Part shown: in pieces, positions 1-5,520 of the stretch
Position numbering within the stretch: the stretch's first letter is position 1
Layout of the letters: every line of letters starts with the position of its first letter
NCBI GenBank assembly: GCA_030604325.1
Contig: JAUVWC010000062.1
Coordinates: 1 to 7,299, forward strand
Length of the DNA: 7,299 nt
Direction: 5' to 3'
Source: Candidatus Zixiibacteriota bacterium
GTDB lineage: Bacteria > Blakebacterota > Blakebacteria > Blakebacterales > Blakebacteraceae
Translations under genes and position numbers: made by a program
The notes under the pieces: generated by a model
Databases searched by the model: none
What the model was told of the DNA's origin: nothing
The model's input: the letters and a program-made list of their open reading frames with translations, nothing else

Positions 1-1
1 C

Positions 2-1327
2 AACAACGCTCTGCCTTCGGTTTCGGTCTCCACCCCAAGCGGGGACCAGTACCGCGATATCGACATCGACTACACACTGGCTGACGCAGAGAGTGACGCG
101 CTCGGCCTGTTGGCCCTCTACTCGACCGACGGTGGCTCGGCCTGGAGCCAGATGACGCTCACCGCCGGAGACACCTCCGACATCTCATCCGGCAACTACT
201 CCGGCCAGCTCACCTGGAACAGCTACGAAGACCTCGGCTACGGAACCTTCTCCGGCGTGGTGGCCAAGCTCGTGCCGCACGACCTGGATGAAGGCACCGA
301 GGGCGTTACCGCAGCGTTTACCGTAAAGAACTACATCGGCGACTTCAGCGGAGACGGCCAATTCAGCACCGGAGACTTCGCCGTACTTCTCAACGCCTAC
401 CTCACCCAGGATGACTACTACGATATCGGTCCGGCAACAGGGTCTCCCCCGGATCTGACAATCAGCCCTGACGGTGACATCGACTTCGAAGACCTGGCCG
501 TGTTCATCGTGATGTGGAACTGGTCGGTTGGGATCACTGCACAGAGCGCGGTGACCGAGGCCGGCGCGCACATGGGCAAGCCTGGTATGGAGAGCAGGCA
601 CGAACGTACCGACCACTCCATAGCGCTGGAAGAGAAGCTGAGCGATGATCCGTGGGCGCCGGATGACGGCGTGCTCGACCTGGAGCTGAAGGCCAACCAG
701 GTCCCCGATGTCATGGTTGTTGGCGTCGAGCTCGACTACGACAGCGAACACCTGCGGCTGCTGAGCCTTGAGCCGGGAACCTTCCTGGGCAGAGCCGGTG
801 GCAGCAATCCCACCCTGATCCACCTCAAGCACGTGGACGAGGAAAATGGGCGGCTCAGCCTGCTCATGGGCCGGCTCGACCGGGAGAACCCCGATGTGGG
901 CGGCAGCGGCCTGCTGGCCTCACTCCACTTCGCCAAGCTCTCCAAGCAGAACTCGAAGGTGACGGTAACCTACGAGCTGTGGGACCGTGAGGCCGAGCTG
1001 CTGGCAGTGGAGCAGTACGAGACCGAGGTACACGCCCTGCGGGTGCCGACCGAGTTCGCCCTGCTGCAGAACTACCCGAACCCGTTCAACTCACAGACGG
1101 TGATCCGCTTCCAGCTGCCCCGGGCGGCGAAGGTCCAGATGCACATCTACAACGTCCGCGGCCAGCGGGTAGCCACGCTGATCGATGAGAGGATGGATCC
1201 CGGCTACCACAAGGTCACCTGGTCGGGCCGCAACGACCAGGGCCACCAGGTCGCCTCGGGCATCTACATCTACCTCATCCAGGCCGACCGTAACCGGGTT
1301 TCCAGGAAGCTTACGATCCTCAAGTAG
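2..1327 (+). CDS. Secreted multidomain protein, 5'-truncated: dockerin-like and cohesin-like domains with type A sorting (FlgD-like) C-terminus
   Basis: The open frame runs in from the window edge (first full codon at base 2), so the N-terminus is missing; the TTG at 110 is internal, not a start. 441 residues are visible. Residues ~15-110 form an extracellular beta module with the pattern YSTDGGSAW, typical of repeated modules in secreted proteins. Residues ~113-177 hold two acidic loops resembling dockerin/EF-hand calcium sites: DFSGDGQFSTGDF, and a second around SPDGDIDFEDL. After a polar linker, residues ~223-344 resemble a cohesin-like beta sandwich (LDLELKANQVPDVMVVGVEL onward). Residues ~350-441 are the C-terminal sorting/FlgD-Ig domain: NYPNPFN, IYNVRGQRV, GYHKVTWSGRNDQG, VASGIYIY and a Lys-terminated last strand. 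Such domains direct export and surface attachment by the type IX system in Bacteroidetes; whether that system exists here is not shown. The catalytic or binding role would lie in the missing N-terminal part. Domain assignments are by eye; the sorting domain is the surest. Confidence 0.85.
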   Translation, partial: NNALPSVSVSTPSGDQYRDIDIDYTLADAESDALGLLALYSTDGGSAWSQMTLTAGDTSDISSGNYSGQLTWNSYEDLGYGTFSGVVAKLVPHDLDEGTEGVTAAFTVKNYIGDFSGDGQFSTGDFAVLLNAYLTQDDYYDIGPATGSPPDLTISPDGDIDFEDLAVFIVMWNWSVGITAQSAVTEAGAHMGKPGMESRHERTDHSIALEEKLSDDPWAPDDGVLDLELKANQVPDVMVVGVELDYDSEHLRLLSLEPGTFLGRAGGSNPTLIHLKHVDEENGRLSLLMGRLDRENPDVGGSGLLASLHFAKLSKQNSKVTVTYELWDREAELLAVEQYETEVHALRVPTEFALLQNYPNPFNSQTVIRFQLPRAAKVQMHIYNVRGQRVATLIDERMDPGYHKVTWSGRNDQGHQVASGIYIYLIQADRNRVSRKLTILK

Positions 1328-1373
1328 ATAATCTAAAAGACACTTTTTACCAGCTATTGCCCATCCGGTGATC

Positions 1374-1379
1374 AGGAGG
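1374..1379 (+). promoter_or_regulatory. Ribosome binding site that decides the M24-like start
   Basis: A perfect AGGAGG lies 6 bases before the ATG at 1386. The in-frame GTG at 1368 would place this site inside the coding sequence and would put extra residues ahead of the twin-arginine motif, so the ATG at 1386 is preferred. Confidence 0.85.
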
Positions 1380-1385
1380 ATTCCC

Positions 1386-2840
1386 ATGGCAGTCAGCCGG
1401 CGTGAACTCATGAAGGGCGGAGGCCTGGCCCTTCTCGGTCGCGGCTTCCTGGCCCGCGTGGACAAGGTCGCCGCCATGCAGAGCACATCCCCCACCCTTA
1501 CCGGCCTGCTGAACGAGCAGGCCACCGGAAACAGCGAGGCTCTTTTATTGAGACCGCAGCCGGGTGCAGAGGGGCCACCGGAGCCGGCAACCTACGACCG
1601 GCTCCCCATCGAGTGGAATAAGGCCACGGTCGAGCGCTTCAAGCGAAGGCTGGCGGAGCGCGATGTGGAGGCGTTCCTGGTGCGGGATCGCAATAACATC
1701 ATCTACCTCACCGGGTACTGGCACACCTCTACTGAACGGCCTCAGGCAGTGTTTATGAACAAGGACGACCTTGATCCGTGGTACTTCTATCCATCGCTCG
1801 ACCGGGACCTGGTGACTACATGGTGGTTCGGTGGGGGCCGGATGTACTTCGATTTCCTGCACGCCGACGGGGCCTTCCCTCACGAAAGTAAAGTTCAGCA
1901 GGGAAAGACGGTCGACCTGTTCAAGTTCATGCTGGAGGGGCTCAAGGAGCACGGTATCCAGGGAATCCGCATCGGCCTCGACGGAGAGCTTTATCCCTCC
2001 GAGCAGAAAAAGGCCGACGAGGTCCTGCCGGGAATCGAGTGGGTGAATGTGGGCGATATCCTGCTGGAGATGCGGGAGGTGAAAACCCCGGAGGAACTCG
2101 CGCTATGGCGACGGGCGTACCTCTACTTCGACCGTGCCCACGCCTTTGCGCGCGACTACATCCTCACCCACGGAACAGACATTACCGATTACGAAGTCTC
2201 CGTGGCCACCGAGCTGTGGATCAACGACCAGCTCTGGTCGGACATCGATCTTGCCGGGGGAACCGCCCACCACGGTGTATCGACCAGCGTGGGGATCGGC
2301 TGCCGGGCCGGGCCGGTCACGGCCTATCCTCACCCCAACCAGCCCTACTACAACCGGATAGGTCGCAACATGGCCCTGCAGATCTCGGGCTCGGCCCGCA
2401 TCGGCGGCTACGGCCACGAGAACTACCGGGCGTTCATCATCGCGGACGAGGCGGGCCGTTTTGATCCCCACATGCAGAAACTGTGGCAGGTGAGCAAAGA
2501 CTGCTGCGACATGCAGGTGGAGCTGTCGGTGGAAGGGATCACCTGTTCGAGTGTCGCTTACCGTATCCACAAGTACCAGGTGGAGCAGGGAGTGCAGCGC
2601 TACGTCTACCACCGGCCCGCTCATGGAGCCGGTGTCGAAGGCCACCAGGCCCCCTGGTTGGCGCTTGGCGACTACACTATGATGCAGCGGAACATGTGCT
2701 TCTCCGAGGAGCCGGGCCTCTACGACCCGGTGCGCGGTGTGGGCTTCAACTGGAGCAATACCATCGTGGTGGGGCTGAAGTCCGGCTACCGGATGAGCAT
2801 GGTGCCCTACACTTCGGAGTGGTGCTGGCTGAAACTGTAG
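1386..2840 (+). CDS. Tat-exported M24/creatinase-fold protein with altered metal site
   Basis: 484 residues from the ATG at 1386. Residues 4-10 (SRRELMK) followed by GGGLALLG form a good twin-arginine export signal, so the protein is probably exported folded. Residues ~78-229 match a creatinase/aminopeptidase P N-terminal domain (LAERDVEAFLVRDRNNIIYL). Residues ~235-484 are the pita-bread catalytic domain: H316 in YPHPNQP, GGYGHENYRAF at ~340-350, PAHGAGVEGHQAPW at ~412-424 and EEPGLYDP at ~441-448. Against the five canonical M24 metal ligands (Asp, Asp, His, Glu, Glu) I read Ser334, Glu345, His413, Glu442 and Ser457, so at least two ligands are lost. Creatinase and ectoine hydrolase (DoeA) share the fold but lack the dimetal site, so a metal-free C-N hydrolase acting on a small amide or guanidino compound is as likely as a Xaa-Pro peptidase. 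Automated annotation would probably call it 'M24 family metallopeptidase'; substrate unknown. It starts 58 bp after the preceding gene, on the same strand. Confidence 0.85.
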   Translation: MAVSRRELMKGGGLALLGRGFLARVDKVAAMQSTSPTLTGLLNEQATGNSEALLLRPQPGAEGPPEPATYDRLPIEWNKATVERFKRRLAERDVEAFLVRDRNNIIYLTGYWHTSTERPQAVFMNKDDLDPWYFYPSLDRDLVTTWWFGGGRMYFDFLHADGAFPHESKVQQGKTVDLFKFMLEGLKEHGIQGIRIGLDGELYPSEQKKADEVLPGIEWVNVGDILLEMREVKTPEELALWRRAYLYFDRAHAFARDYILTHGTDITDYEVSVATELWINDQLWSDIDLAGGTAHHGVSTSVGIGCRAGPVTAYPHPNQPYYNRIGRNMALQISGSARIGGYGHENYRAFIIADEAGRFDPHMQKLWQVSKDCCDMQVELSVEGITCSSVAYRIHKYQVEQGVQRYVYHRPAHGAGVEGHQAPWLALGDYTMMQRNMCFSEEPGLYDPVRGVGFNWSNTIVVGLKSGYRMSMVPYTSEWCWLKL

Positions 2841-2946
2841 AGCTGCACGAAACCTGATAAAATGTATGGGAGAGCGAGCGGTGTACTACATCCTACTGTT
2901 CCATCTCCGTCAGCGAAAACCTTCCCTAAGTCGATATCGTAAGGTC

Positions 2947-2952
2947 TATTAT
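2947..2952 (+). promoter_or_regulatory. Possible -10 element for the serpin unit
   Basis: TATTAT differs from TATAAT at one position and lies ~76 bp before the serpin ATG in the AT-richer leader. No good -35 element stands 16-18 bp upstream, so this is only a candidate. Confidence 0.2.
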
Positions 2953-2961
2953 CTACAGGCA

Positions 2962-2997
2962 GGTAAACTACCGTATCTTGGTAGGGGGGAAACCCCT
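2962..2997 (+). other. Alternative small hairpins in the serpin leader
   Basis: TACC at 2969-2972 can pair with GGTA upstream (2962-2965) or, as part of CTACC (2968-2972), with GGTAG downstream (2980-2984). A third stem, AGGGG (2983-2987) with CCCCT (2993-2997), overlaps the second by two bases. Every stem is only 4-5 bp and no U-run follows, so this is not a standard terminator. Mutually exclusive pairing is visible, but function is unproven. Confidence 0.25.
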
Positions 2998-3027
2998 CGA
3001 CAACGCAGGAAACACAAGCAGGCTGAG

Positions 3028-4278
3028 ATGAAGAGAAGGATAGTAGTATCGACAGTTATGCTGCTCCTCGGGTTCCTGGCCCTTCGGTGTTCCCAAGGCC
3101 CGGTCGATCACCGTCGTAGTGAGCTGCCCAGGGCCCTGACGGCGCAGGAAGTGTCGCTCATTGAGTCGGGCAACCTGTTCGGCTTGAAGCTGTTTACTGC
3201 CTTAAATGCAGCGGAGGGCGACAAGAACATCTTCATTTCACCCTTGAGTATCTCCATGGCGCTGGGGATGACACTCAATGGGGCCGGCGGCGAAACATAC
3301 AGCGCCATGCGGCAGACACTCGAACTCGCCGGTTTGACTGAAGAGGAGATCAACCAGTCGTATCGGAGCCTAATCGACCTGTTAACCGATCTGGACCCGA
3401 AGGTGGTATTCCAGATCGCCAACTCTATCTGGCATCGCGATATCTTCCCCATTGCTCAGGCGTTCGTCGATCTGAACAGGCAATACTACGACGCAGAAGT
3501 GCAGGGGCTCGATTTCAATAACCCTGGTGCAGCCGACGTGATCAACAACTGGGTGGAGGAGAAGACAAACGGCAAGATCGAGGAGATCGTCGATTCACCG
3601 ATCGACCCGCTCACGGTCATGTTCCTCATCAATGCTATCTACTTCAACGGGGACTGGACCTGCCAGTTCGACAAGGATAAGACGCAGGACGACCAGTTCA
3701 CACTGCCGGACGGGGCCACGAAACAGGTCCCGATGATGAACCACGGGAGCGTGACTTTCCCCTATTTCGAAACCGAGGACTTCCAGGCCGTCAGTCTTGC
3801 TTACGGTGACAGCCTCTTCTACATGACCATCATACTTCCGCGCCCGGAGCGGGATCTCAATTCACTCATCGCCGAGCTCGACAATGATACGTGGGTCAGC
3901 TGGATGAATCAGTTCTCACCCCGCGAGCTGGACCTGTTCCAGATGCCGAAATTCGAGCTCGAGTACGAAATCAAACTCAACTATGTGCTTTCGGCCCTGG
4001 GGATGGAGATCGCCTTCGACGCGTATCAGGCGGATTTCCACCGCATGCGTGAAGGTCCGGGGGACACCCTCCACATCTCCAGCGTGAAACACAAGACCTA
4101 CGTCAAGGTCGATGAGGAGGGCACCGAGGCGGCCGCCGTCACCTCCGTGGAAGTCGGAATTGGTATGGTGAGTCCCAGCCTTGAAATGCGGGTAAATCGC
4201 CCGTTCCTCTACGCCATCGGGGAGCGGTTTTCCGGGACTGTTCTTTTCATTGGTAAAGTTGTGGACCCAACTCCATAA
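3028..4278 (+). CDS. Serpin family serine protease inhibitor, exported, probable lipoprotein
   Basis: 416 residues from the ATG at 3028, chosen because it starts a signal peptide (MKRR, then VVSTVMLLLGFLAL). Cys21 follows in LALRC, a lipobox-like site with an unusual Arg at -1, so lipidation is plausible but uncertain. The rest is a full-length serpin domain (~45-416): NIFISPLSISMALGM, NWVEEKTNGKI (~174-184), NAIYFNGDW (~202-210), MPKFELEYE, the hinge EEGTEAAA (363-370), and the C-terminal signature NRPFLYAIGE...LFIGKVVDP. The small residues of the hinge (P15-P10 Gly-Thr-Glu-Ala-Ala-Ala) mark an inhibitory serpin that traps a protease by loop insertion. The loop from the hinge Gly to NRPF is two residues longer than in alpha-1-antitrypsin. 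Counting from the hinge gives P1 at Gly379; counting back from NRPF gives Val381; Met380 lies between. This hints at an elastase- or subtilisin-like target. Ribosome binding site is weak. The likely role is protecting the cell envelope from own or foreign serine proteases. Confidence 0.93.
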   Translation: MKRRIVVSTVMLLLGFLALRCSQGPVDHRRSELPRALTAQEVSLIESGNLFGLKLFTALNAAEGDKNIFISPLSISMALGMTLNGAGGETYSAMRQTLELAGLTEEEINQSYRSLIDLLTDLDPKVVFQIANSIWHRDIFPIAQAFVDLNRQYYDAEVQGLDFNNPGAADVINNWVEEKTNGKIEEIVDSPIDPLTVMFLINAIYFNGDWTCQFDKDKTQDDQFTLPDGATKQVPMMNHGSVTFPYFETEDFQAVSLAYGDSLFYMTIILPRPERDLNSLIAELDNDTWVSWMNQFSPRELDLFQMPKFELEYEIKLNYVLSALGMEIAFDAYQADFHRMREGPGDTLHISSVKHKTYVKVDEEGTEAAAVTSVEVGIGMVSPSLEMRVNRPFLYAIGERFSGTVLFIGKVVDPTP

Positions 4279-4285
4279 TCCAGCT

Positions 4286-4675
4286 GTGTCACCAACACTT
4301 CGCGGCATTTCCTGGGTTTGCGCCGCTGCGGCGGTCGTCGGCCCCTTCCTACCGTGGGCATATTCCACCAGCGCGGCGGAGGCGGTCTACCAGTGGCTCT
4401 CCTCGGCTGTTACCAGGCCTAACCTCGAGTGGTGGATATGGTTCCTGGCCCCCCTCAGCGCGGGCATCATCGCCGCCAAAGGTTTGATCCAGGAAGGGAG
4501 AATAGCGAGACTGGTGTTGCTGCCATGCGCGGTCTTTCTCGTTGCCTGGCTGCTTATCTTCGTGGTCGGCGATTACCGCTACACGGGATTCGACGAAATC
4601 GGCTTCACAACCTCCTTCGTCGGTGTTGTCGGACTTACCCTGATTACGATCGTTGACCTGTTGCAGGGCCGGTAG
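4286..4675 (+). CDS. Small four-helix integral membrane protein, unknown function
   Basis: 129 residues from the GTG at 4286, 7 bp after the serpin stop. The frame stays open upstream to a TTG at 4250, which would overlap the serpin by 29 bp and add 12 residues; neither start has a clear Shine-Dalgarno, so coupling to serpin translation is possible. Four hydrophobic segments are visible: ~7-26 (ending in GPFLPWAY), ~49-68, ~74-95 and ~105-125. A Trp-rich stretch (EWWIWF) begins the second segment, and short charged loops (QEGRIAR, GDYRYTGFDE) separate the helices. I see no catalytic motif or known family. Position between a serpin and a lipoprotein suggests an envelope role, which is an inference from context. 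Confidence is good that it is coding (membrane-protein pattern, no competing frame) but low for the start. Confidence 0.7.
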   Translation: MSPTLRGISWVCAAAAVVGPFLPWAYSTSAAEAVYQWLSSAVTRPNLEWWIWFLAPLSAGIIAAKGLIQEGRIARLVLLPCAVFLVAWLLIFVVGDYRYTGFDEIGFTTSFVGVVGLTLITIVDLLQGR

Positions 4676-4698
4676 CAACGAAAATCTGGTTCCTTGCC

Positions 4699-5448
4699 GT
4701 GACTCCATTCATCAAGCGACCGAGCCGGTGCTTACTGGTTACTCTGGTCCTCCTGCCTGCTGCTCTGGTATTCCTGCTCGGCGGCTGCGTATTGCTAAAA
4801 ATGAAACCCGCCAGGCCGCCCTTCGATGAGGGTGAAATCGGTCCGGCCGGGATTCAGATAATCCTCTGGACGGCTCCCATAGAATCATCCTTTATGGAAT
4901 TCACCGTCTATAATCCCGAAGCGGAAGTGAAGTTTGTGGAGCAGAAAGCCGGCTGGTACCGCGTCTCGATGGTGGTCTACGCCGGCAGAAGCGACGTCAG
5001 ATCCCTCTTCCTGCAGGGAGTAGAGGTAGAAGTTCTCAGCGAGAAGGGCGACCTGCAGCATGTGCGCCTCACAGGTTGGATTCCCGACAAGGCATTATCA
5101 CAACTTCCTGTGCCGACTCAAGGCCAGGATCTCCGGTTGGAAGTAATTGAATGGGCGTGGAGGACGGTATCGGGTGGAATCAGGATCAGCGGAGTCGTGC
5201 GCAACGAAGGCACGGTAACGGTCCACAATGCGCAGGTCACGGTATCCGCCACCGATGAGCTTGGTCAGCCGATAATACCCAGAACGGTCCGCCTCAAGCC
5301 CGATTCAATATTCCCCGGTGATACGGCCCATTTCATCGTGCTGCTGGATACGGTGTCTGTACCATCCCAAATATTTACGCGTTTCAAACTGAGCGGCAAA
5401 CCGGAGGATCCACCTCATCCAGTATTCAAGACTCTTACCGATATCTGA
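4699..5448 (+). CDS. Lipoprotein with SH3-like and FxLYD-like regions
   Basis: 249 residues from a GTG at 4699, 23 bp after the preceding stop; no ATG or clear Shine-Dalgarno lies nearby. The N-terminus is a classic lipoprotein signal: basic start (KRPSR), hydrophobic stretch, lipobox LLGGC with Cys30. Residues ~65-138 look like a small beta domain with SH3-like phrases (GWYRVSMVV, then EVEVLSEKGDLQHV and LTGWIPDKAL). Residues ~146-230 resemble the FxLYD/DUF3426-type beta sandwich: RISGVVRNEGTVTVHNAQV, ATDELGQPI, and IFPGDTAHFIVLL. Such domains are usually non-enzymatic envelope adaptors. The mature protein would be anchored to a membrane by lipid. It ends the plus-strand cluster and may be co-transcribed with the serpin and membrane protein. 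Function is unknown; domain names are by eye. Confidence 0.82.
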   Translation: MTPFIKRPSRCLLVTLVLLPAALVFLLGGCVLLKMKPARPPFDEGEIGPAGIQIILWTAPIESSFMEFTVYNPEAEVKFVEQKAGWYRVSMVVYAGRSDVRSLFLQGVEVEVLSEKGDLQHVRLTGWIPDKALSQLPVPTQGQDLRLEVIEWAWRTVSGGIRISGVVRNEGTVTVHNAQVTVSATDELGQPIIPRTVRLKPDSIFPGDTAHFIVLLDTVSVPSQIFTRFKLSGKPEDPPHPVFKTLTDI

Positions 5449-5486
5449 GACTCTATCCGGTATGCTAGGAGCCTGTCCGAGACTCT
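5429..5486. repeat. Three copies of AGACTCT around the lipoprotein stop
   Basis: AGACTCT occurs at 5429-5435, 5448-5454 and 5480-5486. The first two 19-bp units (AGACTCTTACCGATATCTG and AGACTCTATCCGGTATGCT) match at 13 of 19 positions, suggesting an imperfect tandem duplication that spans the stop codon. The third is extended to GAGACTCT, as is the second. Confidence 0.4.
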
Positions 5487-5493
5487 CAGAATT

Positions 5494-5505
5494 CCGGTCG
5501 ACCGG
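5494..5505. repeat. 12-bp perfect palindrome in the convergent gap
   Basis: CCGGTCGACCGG is its own reverse complement and lies between the converging lipoprotein and M20 genes. As RNA it could form at best a very short hairpin with no loop to spare, and no U-run follows, so a terminator is doubtful; a protein-binding site or chance are alternatives. Confidence 0.35.
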
Positions 5506-5520
5506 GCTGGAGTAAGATAT

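Larger units (their letters stand above)
2841..3027 (+). other. Intergenic leader upstream of the serpin gene
   Basis: This 187-bp stretch is about 49% G+C by my count, clearly lower than the flanking genes. An open frame from the ATG at 2866 runs in phase into the serpin, but its product (rich in Arg, Lys and Tyr) would sit in front of an evident signal peptide, so I treat it as untranslated. It probably holds the promoter and 5' leader of the serpin transcription unit. I recognise no known riboswitch, and there is no obvious rho-independent terminator after the M24-like gene. Confidence 0.5.

Noticed and set aside
185..832. 215-codon open frame on the minus strand inside the first gene
   Set aside because: It lies wholly opposite a gene with clear domains; its translation has no recognisable motif and is explained by GC-rich codon use.
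1334..1350. AAAAG-ACA-CTTTTT as a rho-independent terminator after the first gene
   Set aside because: The stem is five bp, nearly all A:T, so it is too weak to call a terminator.
1368..1385. GTG start for the M24-like gene
   Set aside because: The perfect AGGAGG at 1374-1379 would then be inside the gene; the ATG at 1386 is correctly spaced from it.
2866..3027. N-terminal extension of the serpin from the ATG at 2866
   Set aside because: It would place 54 mostly basic residues ahead of a clear signal peptide, in DNA of lower GC than the coding regions.
2841..3027. Riboswitch, such as a cyclic di-GMP type, in the serpin leader
   Set aside because: Some phrases look vaguely similar, but the conserved core and stems of known classes are not present.
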